A stretch of 64,000 nucleotides of DNA, from contig NZ_JACHBX010000004.1 of assembly GCF_014200505.1 (NCBI RefSeq), positions 496,001 to 560,000 of the forward strand, written 5' to 3'. Within the stretch, counting starts at the first letter, position 1, and every line of letters begins with the position of its first letter. A program made the translations under genes and the position numbers. The notes beneath the pieces are model-generated. The model was given only the letters and a program-made list of their open reading frames with translations. It did not search any database and was not told where the DNA came from. Below are positions 9,200-18,490 of this stretch, one piece after another. The stretch is from Massilia aurea (lineage in GTDB: Bacteria > Pseudomonadota > Gammaproteobacteria > Burkholderiales > Burkholderiaceae_D).

Positions 9200-12100
9200 A
9201 TGCTGAACAAAGAAATCTACAACAAGGCACCGAAAGAGAACCGCCTCGTCAATAACGGGGTGGCTGAAGTATCGGAGGACCATTCTGACGCGGCTCAGGC
9301 TGTCCTGCGCTATGAGTTGGAGTCCTTTGTTTGTGACGGCCAATATGAGAAGGGCCTGGAGACTATTCTCGACAAGTTCCTGTTGAATTTGGATGCCGGC
9401 ACTGAGCAGCCGGGCGTCTGGATTTCCGGTTTCTACGGTAGCGGTAAATCACACTTGGTCAAGATGCTGCGCACGTTATGGACTGATTATCAGTTCTCTG
9501 ACTCCGCCACAGCTCGCAGCCTTGCCAAGCTGCCGACTGGCGTTTTTGAACACCTGACGGAGTTGAGCATCCAGGGTAAGCGATACGGGTCGCTGCACGC
9601 TGCTGCAGGCAAGCTGGGAGCTGGTGCTGGCGATAAAGTGCGCTTGGCATTGCTGGGCATTGTTTTTAAGTCCAAAGGCCTGCCGGCGCAATACAACCAA
9701 GCGCAGTTGTATATGTGGCTGAAGCGGGAGGGTATTCTAGAAGCAATACGCGCTGACTTGGAAGCCGAAGGGCGCAGCCTCGAAAAAACCTTGGCTGAAA
9801 TGTACGTGTCCATGGCGTTGGCTCAGTCACTCTTAAAGCACCGTCCTGACTTGGCGGGCAGTCAGAAGGATTTGAGACTGATTTTGAAGAGCCAATTTCC
9901 TGAGGTTTCCGACATCACTAGCGACCAACTGGTGCATGCAGTTGATGCTGCGCTTTCAGTAGACGGTAAGTTTCCACTAACACTGCTTGTCCTCGACGAA
10001 GTGCAGCAGTTCATTGGCGCAGATGCAGAGAAAGCGTTCCAGGTGCAGGAAGTCACCGAAACGCTCAGCAAGCACTTCAACGGCAAGTTGCTCGTTGTTG
10101 GTACTGGTCAGTCAGCGCTGTCTGGCATGCCCAACCTACAGAGACTGATGGGGCGCTTTCCTGTTCAAATCATGCTCGGTGACTGGGATGTTGAGAATGT
10201 CACGCGTCAAATTATCCTGGCCAAAAAGCCCTCTGCGCAACCACAGGTAGAGCAAGTCTGGAGAGCTAACTTGGGTGAGATTTCTCGGCACCTGCGTGGT
10301 ACTAAGCTTGAACATGTCACCGATGACGAAGATGTTCTGACATCCGACTATCCGCTATTGCCGGTGCGACGTCGCTTCTGGGAGCGTGTTCTCCGCACAA
10401 TCGACACGACAGGCACGGTGTCGCAATTACGTAGCCAGCTTCGCGTGGTGCATGAGGCCGTGCTCGATACGGCAGAAGCACCGCTTGGTCATGTCGTGTC
10501 TGGCGATTTTTTGTATGACCAGATTGCCGCAAACTTGCTTGCCACCGCCCAGTTACCCAAGGAGGTATTTGAGAACGTCCAACGCTTTGCCGCTGGCGAC
10601 GAGCGGGCACAGCTGAAAGGCAAACTGCTCAAGCTCATTTACCTCATCAACAAGTTGCCTGCCGATGCTGCGCTGGACCTCGGCCTAAAGGCGACCGAGG
10701 ATTCGCTGGCTGACCTGCTGGTTACAGACCTATCCGCCGGCTCCTCCGAACTGCGCAAAAAGCTACCCGATTTGCTCGATGAGCTCCAGAACAAGGACCG
10801 CCTGGTGATGGCGATGGCGGGGAGTAGCGGCACCGAGTACCGCCTGCAAACCCGAGAGTCGAGTTCCTGGTACGACGAGTTCCGTGCGCAAGAGGCCGAG
10901 CTCAAGGCAGCGCCTCAACGAGTGGAGCAAAAGCGCGCGGACCTGCTCAAGGCTCGCTTTAGCGACGTCTTGAAGAAGGTACGCGTTGTGCAGGGCAAGG
11001 ACAACGTTGAGCGTCGTCTCACACCTACTTACGACGATAGTCTACCCAAAGACCACGACAAGAATCTCTACCTGTGGATTCAGGATGGCTGGCAGGCCGA
11101 AGAAAAATCTGTCGTTGCCGAAGCCAAGGTGAAGAATTCCAATAACCCGACTTTGTTTGCTTTCCTGCCGGCACAGCATAAGACAGAACTGAGCAATGCT
11201 ATCGTCGCATTGGAAGCAGCACGTACCACGTTGCAGAAAAAAGGGAGCCCCTCTACGGAAGAAGGCCGTGATGCCCAGCGCTCAATGGAGAGTCGACAGC
11301 GTACCGCCGAGAGGGAGTTGGCCGAATTGCTGGACCAACTCGTGGCGGGAGTGCGGGTGTTCCAAGCAGGCGGGCAGGAAGCAACCGACGGTAATGACCT
11401 AGCCGACCGCATCAACCGTGCGGCCAAATCCTCTACCATTCGCCTCTACAGCCAGTTTGATGCCGCCGACCACGACATGTGGAGTAAGGTGCTCGATGAG
11501 GCTCGCAAAGGCAACATGGAGGCGCTGAAGGCCGTAGGGCATACTCAGGAGACGGACAAACACCCAGTGTGCCTGAAGCTGCTGAGCTACATTGGGCCTG
11601 GAAAAAAGGGGGCCGAGATTCGCGAGAATTTTGAAGCACCGCCTTTTGGGTGGCCTCGGGATGCAATCGATGGTGCTTTGTATGCTCTGCTATCTGCGGG
11701 GCACATCAAAGCGAATGATGCGTCTTCTAAGTCAGTTGACGCCAAAAGTCTGGACCGTGCCAAACTTACTCAGGCCAGCTTCCAGCGTGAGAGCGTGAAC
11801 ATCACGCCGCCGCAGCTCATCAAGATTCGCACTCTTTTCAGCACTGTCGGTGTGCCGTGCCAACCAAAGGAAGAGCTTTCTAAGGTGCCAGCCCTGCTGG
11901 CTAAATTGCGAGAGCAAGCATCAAAAGCGGGTGGCCAAGCACCCGTACCCGAAGAACCAAAGCTAACGTCAATTGAGGCCATTGAGGCGCAAACCGGCAA
12001 CGCGCAATTACTAGAGCTGTTCACTCGCAACGACGAAGTAATTGGCCTCTCCAAAGCCTGGACTAAGACGGCCGACGACATTGCCAAGCGGCTGCCTGTA

Positions 12101-12661
12101 TGGGGCAAGTTAAAGGAGCTTCTGCGCCATGCGAAGGGACTGGGTCCTTACGCCACGCTCAGGGCCGAGGTAGATGCCATTGAGTTGCAGCGCAGCCTCC
12201 TGGCCGACCCAAACCCAGTTCGACCGTTGCTGGACAAAACGGTAGACCTACTGCGCCAGGCCCTGAACGCCAAGCTGGAAGTGTTTCATCAAACCTTCGA
12301 GCAACAGCAGGCCCAGCTCCAGGCGGATACCGACTGGAACAAGCTGGACGAAGTCCAACGTGCCGAACTCAGCTCCAAGCATAATTTGACTGCCCCTGGC
12401 ACGGTGCAGCTTGGCACGCCAGAGCAATTGCAGGATGCTCTGGACGAGTGTGACCTCGACCACTGGGTCTCGAAGACCCAGGCGCTTTCTAGTCGCTTTG
12501 AGGCGGCCCGGCACGCGGCGGTCCAGCTCTTGAAGCCCAACGTCGTCCATGTGGCGCTGCCAAAACGCACGTTGAACGACGAAGCAGAGCTCACGGCATG
12601 GCTTACGGAAGTTGAGGCGCTGTTGAACGCCAAACTCAAGCACGGCCCTGTAGCGCTTTGA
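9200..12661 (+). CDS. brxC: BREX ATPase BrxC
   Basis: 1153 residues from ATG 9200 (MLNKEIYNKAPKENRLVNNG). The Walker A motif GFYGSGKSH lies at residues 77-85 and a Walker B, LLVLDEVQQF, near 265, so this is a large P-loop ATPase (DUF499-like group). BrxC is a core component of BREX type 1, thought to couple ATP use to target recognition by the PglX complex. The open frame continues upstream to 9038, but that part overlaps brxB in another frame and has no family character. The C-terminal half is mostly helical with several charged stretches (about residues 560-720 and 1000-1100). Same strand and spacing as the other brx genes, one operon. Confidence 0.93.
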   Translation: MLNKEIYNKAPKENRLVNNGVAEVSEDHSDAAQAVLRYELESFVCDGQYEKGLETILDKFLLNLDAGTEQPGVWISGFYGSGKSHLVKMLRTLWTDYQFSDSATARSLAKLPTGVFEHLTELSIQGKRYGSLHAAAGKLGAGAGDKVRLALLGIVFKSKGLPAQYNQAQLYMWLKREGILEAIRADLEAEGRSLEKTLAEMYVSMALAQSLLKHRPDLAGSQKDLRLILKSQFPEVSDITSDQLVHAVDAALSVDGKFPLTLLVLDEVQQFIGADAEKAFQVQEVTETLSKHFNGKLLVVGTGQSALSGMPNLQRLMGRFPVQIMLGDWDVENVTRQIILAKKPSAQPQVEQVWRANLGEISRHLRGTKLEHVTDDEDVLTSDYPLLPVRRRFWERVLRTIDTTGTVSQLRSQLRVVHEAVLDTAEAPLGHVVSGDFLYDQIAANLLATAQLPKEVFENVQRFAAGDERAQLKGKLLKLIYLINKLPADAALDLGLKATEDSLADLLVTDLSAGSSELRKKLPDLLDELQNKDRLVMAMAGSSGTEYRLQTRESSSWYDEFRAQEAELKAAPQRVEQKRADLLKARFSDVLKKVRVVQGKDNVERRLTPTYDDSLPKDHDKNLYLWIQDGWQAEEKSVVAEAKVKNSNNPTLFAFLPAQHKTELSNAIVALEAARTTLQKKGSPSTEEGRDAQRSMESRQRTAERELAELLDQLVAGVRVFQAGGQEATDGNDLADRINRAAKSSTIRLYSQFDAADHDMWSKVLDEARKGNMEALKAVGHTQETDKHPVCLKLLSYIGPGKKGAEIRENFEAPPFGWPRDAIDGALYALLSAGHIKANDASSKSVDAKSLDRAKLTQASFQRESVNITPPQLIKIRTLFSTVGVPCQPKEELSKVPALLAKLREQASKAGGQAPVPEEPKLTSIEAIEAQTGNAQLLELFTRNDEVIGLSKAWTKTADDIAKRLPVWGKLKELLRHAKGLGPYATLRAEVDAIELQRSLLADPNPVRPLLDKTVDLLRQALNAKLEVFHQTFEQQQAQLQADTDWNKLDEVQRAELSSKHNLTAPGTVQLGTPEQLQDALDECDLDHWVSKTQALSSRFEAARHAAVQLLKPNVVHVALPKRTLNDEAELTAWLTEVEALLNAKLKHGPVAL

Positions 12662-12724
12662 ACAATGAACAAGGACGTCGGGTATACGCTTCCCACGTTA
12701 TGTCGAAAACAAGATACAGAACAC

Positions 12725-15700
12725 ATGCCGACCCACAGCATCAATAACCAGCCGTTGGCTAAGCCACTGCGCACCCAGCTTGAGAATACCGTCAAAACGG
12801 CACGTGAGGTTGCCGAAAAAGGAGCTCGCGCTACCCTGAGTCAGGTCGCAGTCGGTGAAGCCAAGGCTCCCGACTATCTGACCGACGAGCTCAAGACTTT
12901 GCGCCGTCGCTTGCGCGCCCACGGTCGCGCCCTAGGCGATGTCAAGGCTGCCGACGATACCCAGGACATGCAACACCTGGTCTGGGAAGTGTCCTACGAA
13001 CACTGGCACCGCATGCTATTTGCTCGCTTTCTTGCTGAGAACGGCTTGCTGTTGTGGGAGCCTGGCGCAGCCGTCTCACTGGACGACTGCGAAGCTTTGA
13101 TGCAGGAGGCGGACCCGGCGATGAACCTGGCTGCCACGACCAAGTGGGAGCTGGCCGGCAAGCTTGCCGCCCGCATGCTGCCGCAGGTATTTAAGCCGCA
13201 GAGCCCGGTGTTCGAGCTAGCCTTGGCTCCAGAGCATCAGCGTGAACTTGAGCGTCTGCTGGCCGCACTGCCGCTCGAAGTGTTCAAGGCCAGCGACAGC
13301 CTTGGCTGGGTCTACCAGTTCTGGCAGGCCAAGCGCAAGGATGAGGTCAACGCCGCCGAAGTGAAGATTGGCGCCGACGAGCTGCCCGCCGTCACCCAAC
13401 TGTTTACTGAACCCTACATGGTGGACTTTTTGCTCCACAACTCGCTTGGCGCCTGGTGGGTAACGCACCATCCTGCCAAGCCGCGCCCGGTTCCGCTGAC
13501 CTACCTACGCACGCTGGAAGACGGAACACCCGCCGCTGGCAAGTTCGAAGGCTGGCCCGACCGCCTGCAAGACTTCATGTTGCTCGACCCTTGCTGCGGC
13601 TCAGGCCACTTCTTGGTTGCGGCTTTCCTGATGCTAGTTCCCATGCGCATGGAGGCTGAGGGCTTGAGCGCAATGGACGCAGTGGATGCTGTACTTGCTG
13701 ATAACCTGCATGGGCTGGAGCTGGATGCACGCTGCGTTGAAATCGCCGTCTTCGCGCTAGCCTTGGCGGCCTGGCGCTTTCCGGACGAGAATGGCGACCC
13801 ACTGGGCGTGCGCGCCAACATGCCGGCACCGAAGGTAGCCTGTTGCGGCTTGAAGGTGGCGGCCAAGCCCGAGGACTGGATGGCACTGGTGCCTGACGGT
13901 ACAGCCAACGCCGCCTATGTGCGACAGGAACTGCGCTTGCTTCACGCCAGCTTTGCCCAGGCGCCGCTGCTGGGTAGTCTGTTGGACCCGGCACGCAGCC
14001 TGAAAAACGACCTGGCCACGACCAGCTTCGACACCTTGCGCGTCCTATTGGAGCGTGCGCTGGCTACCGAACGTCCTGGGACTCTGTGGGGCCAGGCCAG
14101 CGAGTTGCAGGACGACAGCTGGGACCTGGCGCTCACGGCCAAGGGCTTGCTAGATGCGGCTAGGCTGCTCGATGGGCGCTATCACCTAGTGGTGACTAAC
14201 GTCCCCTATTTGGCGCGCGGAAAGCAGAACGACACGCTGAAGGGCTACTGCGAGACCCACTACCCTGAGGCTAAGAACGACTTGGCTAACGTCTTCCTGG
14301 AGCGCTGCCTAGAACTCAGCAGCGATAAGGGTGGGGGTGCTGTCCAAATCGTAATGCCGCAAAACTGGTTGTTCCTCACCAGTTACAAGAAGCAGCGCGA
14401 ATCGTTGCTTCAGCGCGTGCAATGGAACTTGCTTGCGCGGCTGGGCGAAGGCGGATTCGACAGCCCACAGGCTGCCGGGGCATTCATCGTCTTGCTGACA
14501 CAGACTAAGATTCCAGCGGCAAAAGATTTTCAGCTACGCGGTCTGGATGCCAGTTCGCCAAAGGCGGCACAGGAGAAAGCGGTTTTGATACGTGAAGGAG
14601 AGATAATCTCGGTCAGCCAAATGGAGCAACTGGGAAACCCAGATGCAATTATTTCGCTTGGCGAGCGTTCGGCTACGCCCCTGCTTGCTCGGGTCGCTGG
14701 CTCATATCAAGGCATTTCCACTGGAGACAATCCACGATTCGTTATTTGCTTTTGGGAGGTAGAGAAGCGTGGTTCCCAGTTCACGCTATTTCAAACGCCC
14801 GCTGACGAGACAGAAATGTTCGCAGGTTTTCAATCGCTCCTAAATACGAATGTCTTCGGTCCGACCTCAACTGCAGCATTGCGAGGTCGGGAGGCATGGA
14901 ACAAGCGAGGCATCTCTATTTGCCGAGTGCGCAGCTTGGCAGCCTCACTCTATTTTGGCGACTACTTCGCTAACACCATGCCTGTTGTCGTTCCGGTAAA
15001 TGAGTCTCTACTGCCCGCACTATGGTGCTTCCTCTCCAGCGAAGAGTTTCTTTCCTCTGCACGGGCAATGAATCAGTCGCTAAGCATTGATAACGGATAC
15101 TTAGCCAAACTCCCATTTGATTCTCTCCGCTGGCAGGAAATTGCGGCTGAGCGGTACCCCTGCGGGCTGCCTAAGCCATATTCCGACGACCCCACTCAAT
15201 GGCTGTTTCACGGCCATCCGCAGCCCGCTACTGACCCGCTGCATGTTGCAGTCGCTCGCTTAACTGGTTACCGCTGGCCCGCAGAAACTGATGCTGCAAT
15301 GGAGTTGGCCGACGAGGCGCGTGAATGGATTACCCACTGTGAGAAACTGGCCGAATATACCGACGATGATGGCATCATTTGCCTGCCTGCGGTGCGTGGC
15401 GAGCCAGCTGCGCACGAACGACTGCTCAAATTGCTAATCGCCAGTTGGGAGACCGTGCAGCCCGGCAGTTGGAAGCCGAGTGTGCTCGACAAGCTACTAG
15501 CCGATGCGGACTGCGCCGGCAAAAGCCTAGAGTTCTGGCTGCGCGATAAGTTCTTCGAGCAGCACGCTAAGCGTTTTCACTACCGCCCCTTTGTTTGGCA
15601 TGTGTGGGACGGCCTAAAAGATGGGTTCTCCGCGATAGTAAACTATCACCAGCTTGACGCCAAAAACCTAGAACGCCTCGTCCACACTTATTTAGGTGAC

Positions 15701-16090
15701 TGGATTCGCCAGCAGGAGGCTGGAGTCCGCGATGGTATCGACGGTGCACAACTGCGTTTGGCCGTTGCCCAGGACCTGAAGCGCCGTCTGGAACTTATCC
15801 TCGAAGGCGAGACACCTTACGACATCTTCGTGCGCTGGAAACCGCTATCTGAGCAACCCATCGGCTGGAACCCAGACCTCAACGACGGAATACGCCTGAA
15901 TATCCGTCCGTTCATGACCGCCGAGGTCTTGCGGCACAACAAGAAGCCGAAGCTCAACATCACTTGGGACAAAGACCGCGGAAAAGATTTGGAAAGAGCA
16001 CCCTGGTTCAAGGTCTTTAGTGGCGACCGCATCAATGACTATCACTTGACGGTGGCGGAGAAGAAAAAAGCAAGAGGTGATGCAGCATGA
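12725..16090 (+). CDS. pglX: BREX adenine-specific DNA methyltransferase PglX
   Basis: 1121 residues. SAM-binding motif I DPCCGSGHFL starts at residue 288; the catalytic motif IV reads NVPY at residues 492-495 (VVTNVPYLARG) rather than the usual NPPY of N6-adenine methyltransferases. The long C-terminal part should carry target recognition. PglX marks host DNA at an asymmetric site and is also needed for phage exclusion. ATG 12725 is preferred over ATG 12665, because the family-like sequence begins after it; neither has a strong ribosome site, so the start is uncertain. The stop overlaps a 19-codon mini-ORF (ATGA at 16087-16090). Confidence 0.93.
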   Translation: MPTHSINNQPLAKPLRTQLENTVKTAREVAEKGARATLSQVAVGEAKAPDYLTDELKTLRRRLRAHGRALGDVKAADDTQDMQHLVWEVSYEHWHRMLFARFLAENGLLLWEPGAAVSLDDCEALMQEADPAMNLAATTKWELAGKLAARMLPQVFKPQSPVFELALAPEHQRELERLLAALPLEVFKASDSLGWVYQFWQAKRKDEVNAAEVKIGADELPAVTQLFTEPYMVDFLLHNSLGAWWVTHHPAKPRPVPLTYLRTLEDGTPAAGKFEGWPDRLQDFMLLDPCCGSGHFLVAAFLMLVPMRMEAEGLSAMDAVDAVLADNLHGLELDARCVEIAVFALALAAWRFPDENGDPLGVRANMPAPKVACCGLKVAAKPEDWMALVPDGTANAAYVRQELRLLHASFAQAPLLGSLLDPARSLKNDLATTSFDTLRVLLERALATERPGTLWGQASELQDDSWDLALTAKGLLDAARLLDGRYHLVVTNVPYLARGKQNDTLKGYCETHYPEAKNDLANVFLERCLELSSDKGGGAVQIVMPQNWLFLTSYKKQRESLLQRVQWNLLARLGEGGFDSPQAAGAFIVLLTQTKIPAAKDFQLRGLDASSPKAAQEKAVLIREGEIISVSQMEQLGNPDAIISLGERSATPLLARVAGSYQGISTGDNPRFVICFWEVEKRGSQFTLFQTPADETEMFAGFQSLLNTNVFGPTSTAALRGREAWNKRGISICRVRSLAASLYFGDYFANTMPVVVPVNESLLPALWCFLSSEEFLSSARAMNQSLSIDNGYLAKLPFDSLRWQEIAAERYPCGLPKPYSDDPTQWLFHGHPQPATDPLHVAVARLTGYRWPAETDAAMELADEAREWITHCEKLAEYTDDDGIICLPAVRGEPAAHERLLKLLIASWETVQPGSWKPSVLDKLLADADCAGKSLEFWLRDKFFEQHAKRFHYRPFVWHVWDGLKDGFSAIVNYHQLDAKNLERLVHTYLGDWIRQQEAGVRDGIDGAQLRLAVAQDLKRRLELILEGETPYDIFVRWKPLSEQPIGWNPDLNDGIRLNIRPFMTAEVLRHNKKPKLNITWDKDRGKDLERAPWFKVFSGDRINDYHLTVAEKKKARGDAA

Positions 16091-16146
16091 AACTACTAAG
16101 CGTGCTCAGCTTTCGTGACTTTAAGGCGCTGGAGTTAGCCGCATGA
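16087..16146 (+). pseudogene. 19-codon coupling ORF between pglX and pglZ, possible remnant of an ATPase gene
   Basis: Reads MKLLSVLSFRDFKALELAA and stop. Its ATG overlaps the pglX TGA (ATGA, 16087-16090) and its TGA overlaps the pglZ ATG (ATGA, 16143-16146). So ribosomes could pass from pglX to pglZ through it. MKLLS...FRDFK is reminiscent of the first strand of RecF/SMC-like AAA ATPases (MKL..L.I.NFK), which occur as extra genes in some BREX operons. Interpretation as a deletion scar that kept both stop-start overlaps is inference; it may simply be a small leader that couples pglZ. Confidence 0.4.
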
Positions 16147-18488
16147 GACTTCCCCCTGGAGCAACAGTCTGCTCACAACTTGTGACCGCCTTGCAGGCCG
16201 CGTCCAAGGTTAATTCGCATGCCGCTGCGCCTGCTGCCGCAGTGCTATGGCCCGACAAAGAGCGGCAGTGGCAAACCGCCATGCCTGCGTTGAAAAGTCT
16301 GCTACCCGGACTGTGCGAACTGGGTTCCTATGAACCTGACGGGCGTCGCGGCCCGGCGGTGTGGCTCAAGTGCGCATTGGCCGGCCTCATTCCCGAAGTT
16401 TCATTCGAGGGCGTGCCAATCGTATATCTGCCGGGCGTGAGTCGCGCGGAGTTACGGGCCATCGAGTCCTGCCCACGCGACCTGCAGCCTTTGGCCGAAC
16501 TGCAATACCGCGGAGTATTTTGGAGCCAGGCCAATGCAAAGGACTGGACGGTGAGCGCCTTCTTGGCATCGAAAAGTGGCGGCCTGGGTTTGAACGTAGC
16601 GCAAGACAATGCGACGCAAGAGGTCCTGGGCCAAGCGCTGCAAGCTGGCTTGTTACTTGAGCACTCAATGGAAGAACTACACAACCGCGCCATCAACGCG
16701 GAGTGGTTGCTCAGTCTGCTAGCGCCGAACCCAGCACGCGACCTGTTGCTGTGGATGAATGCGCCAGAAGCGGCACGCCAGGACTGGGGACTCGTGCTAT
16801 GGGAGGTATTTGCCAAGCGCTGCAAGTCGGACTTCGGCTTTGACCCGTTGGCCGATGGTGTGCTGGTTGCCACCGAGCGTTTGGCCAAGGGTGAAGGCAA
16901 ATGGGGAGCGGTGGCAGTGCTCTACCGAGACTCCTTTGCAAGCTTCCCGAATATCTTCGGTCTACTGTCCAAGGTCCAGCCGCCGCAGTTTGGGCTTTTC
17001 CCCGAACAGGACCAGCTGGCAGGCTATCCGCAGGCCAACGAGCAGGGCGAAGCTGCGTTGCGCTATGCCCTATCGGCTTGTGCCGTCATGGATGCACCGC
17101 AGGCTCGCGCGGCCGTCGCTGCTGCTGAGAAAGAGCACGGCTTTCGGCGTGGCTGGTTGTGGGCCCGCATGGGGCGCTCGCAGCTGGCGACGGCGTTGGA
17201 GCATTTGACTGAGCTGGCCCAATGCAGCGCAAATGTGCCCGTTGGGCAGACTCCTTCGGAATTGGCAGTGAGCTACCAGCAGACTGGGTGGCGTGTTGAC
17301 AACGCCGCGCTGCAGGCACTTGGATGTGTGCATTCTAAGAGCGACCTGGAGGCTGTGAGTGGAGCGATGCGCGCGATGTACTTACCCTGGCTGGAAGAAG
17401 CGGCACGTCGGTTGCAGGAGGCCGTGAAGGAGACGGGTGGGTTGACGCCGGTTGAGCTCTCGACTGTCAATGCCCTGGCTGCCGGCACTTGTACTGTGTT
17501 TGTTGATGGTCTGCGGTACGACGTTGCAATGCGACTTCAACAACGCATTTCGGCCTTGGGAACAACGAAGTTGTCAGCACGCTGGACCAGCCTTCCGTCG
17601 GTGACAGCGTCGGGAAAGGCGTGGTGTTCGCCGGTGGCGGCCTTCATCGCTGGTGCTGCCGATGACGTCGACTTCGAACCTCGGGTGGCTGCAGACGGCA
17701 AGCCTCTGTCCGGTCATAACTTTCGCAAGCTTCTCGCCGAACACGGCGTGCAGCCACTAGGCAAGCATGAGTGCGGCGACCCGCAGGGCCGTGCTTGGAC
17801 AGAAGCTGGCGACCTGGACCACTATGGGCACGAACATGGCATTCGACTGGCTCGCGACATGGACACTCAACTCGACCAAGTAGTCGAGAGGGTCAACGAA
17901 CTTTGCGACGCAGGGTGGAGACGCATCCGCATCGTCACTGACCACGGTTGGCTGCTTATTCCGTACGGCTTACCTAAATCCGACCTGGCCAAGCATCAGG
18001 CGGAGACGCGTTGGGGCCGTTGCGCCGTACTTAAGGACAGTGCACATGGCACCTCGCTGACATTTGGCTGGGACTGGTGCAAGGATGTACAAGTGGCGTA
18101 TGCGCCTGGGGTGACCAACTTCATCGCCGGGGCCGAGTATGCTCATGGCGGCATTAGTCTGCAGGAATGCCTGGTGCCGGTGCTGGAGTTGAACAGTGTC
18201 GGCACCTCTGGGGCGGCTTCCCCTGTCGTGCTGAAAGCGGTGACATGGAAAGGATTACGCTGCACGGTCGTCGTGGAGGGCGCATCGCCCGGTCAGCGCG
18301 TGGACATCCGCACTGAGGCGGCTTTAGCTTCCAGCTCGCTGGTGGCCAGCGTCAAGCTTTTGGAAGGGGGTAAGGCCAGCTTAGCTGTGGCCGATGATGA
18401 ACACATGGACGCGGCCGCTGTGGTGGTTGTGTTGGACTCCAAAGGCGAGATACTTCTGAAGCAGGCCACCACGGTGGGAGAGAAATAG
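16143..18488 (+). CDS. pglZ: BREX alkaline-phosphatase-superfamily protein PglZ (type B-like)
   Basis: 781 residues from ATG 16143, with GGAG 9 bases upstream. The C-terminal half carries the alkaline-phosphatase-superfamily core: VFVDGLRYDVA near residue 452, SLPSVTASGKA near 485, and IVTDHGWLL near 600, holding likely metal ligands (Asp, Asp-His). The N-terminal half, with VPIVYLPGVSRAELRAIE and LAELQYRGVFWSQ, looks like the variant that annotation pipelines name BREX-1 PglZ type B; this is from memory. PglZ is the signature protein of all BREX systems and is needed for both methylation and defence. brxL follows after 2 bases. Confidence 0.92.
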   Translation: MRLPPGATVCSQLVTALQAASKVNSHAAAPAAAVLWPDKERQWQTAMPALKSLLPGLCELGSYEPDGRRGPAVWLKCALAGLIPEVSFEGVPIVYLPGVSRAELRAIESCPRDLQPLAELQYRGVFWSQANAKDWTVSAFLASKSGGLGLNVAQDNATQEVLGQALQAGLLLEHSMEELHNRAINAEWLLSLLAPNPARDLLLWMNAPEAARQDWGLVLWEVFAKRCKSDFGFDPLADGVLVATERLAKGEGKWGAVAVLYRDSFASFPNIFGLLSKVQPPQFGLFPEQDQLAGYPQANEQGEAALRYALSACAVMDAPQARAAVAAAEKEHGFRRGWLWARMGRSQLATALEHLTELAQCSANVPVGQTPSELAVSYQQTGWRVDNAALQALGCVHSKSDLEAVSGAMRAMYLPWLEEAARRLQEAVKETGGLTPVELSTVNALAAGTCTVFVDGLRYDVAMRLQQRISALGTTKLSARWTSLPSVTASGKAWCSPVAAFIAGAADDVDFEPRVAADGKPLSGHNFRKLLAEHGVQPLGKHECGDPQGRAWTEAGDLDHYGHEHGIRLARDMDTQLDQVVERVNELCDAGWRRIRIVTDHGWLLIPYGLPKSDLAKHQAETRWGRCAVLKDSAHGTSLTFGWDWCKDVQVAYAPGVTNFIAGAEYAHGGISLQECLVPVLELNSVGTSGAASPVVLKAVTWKGLRCTVVVEGASPGQRVDIRTEAALASSSLVASVKLLEGGKASLAVADDEHMDAAAVVVVLDSKGEILLKQATTVGEK

Positions 18489-18490
18489 TA

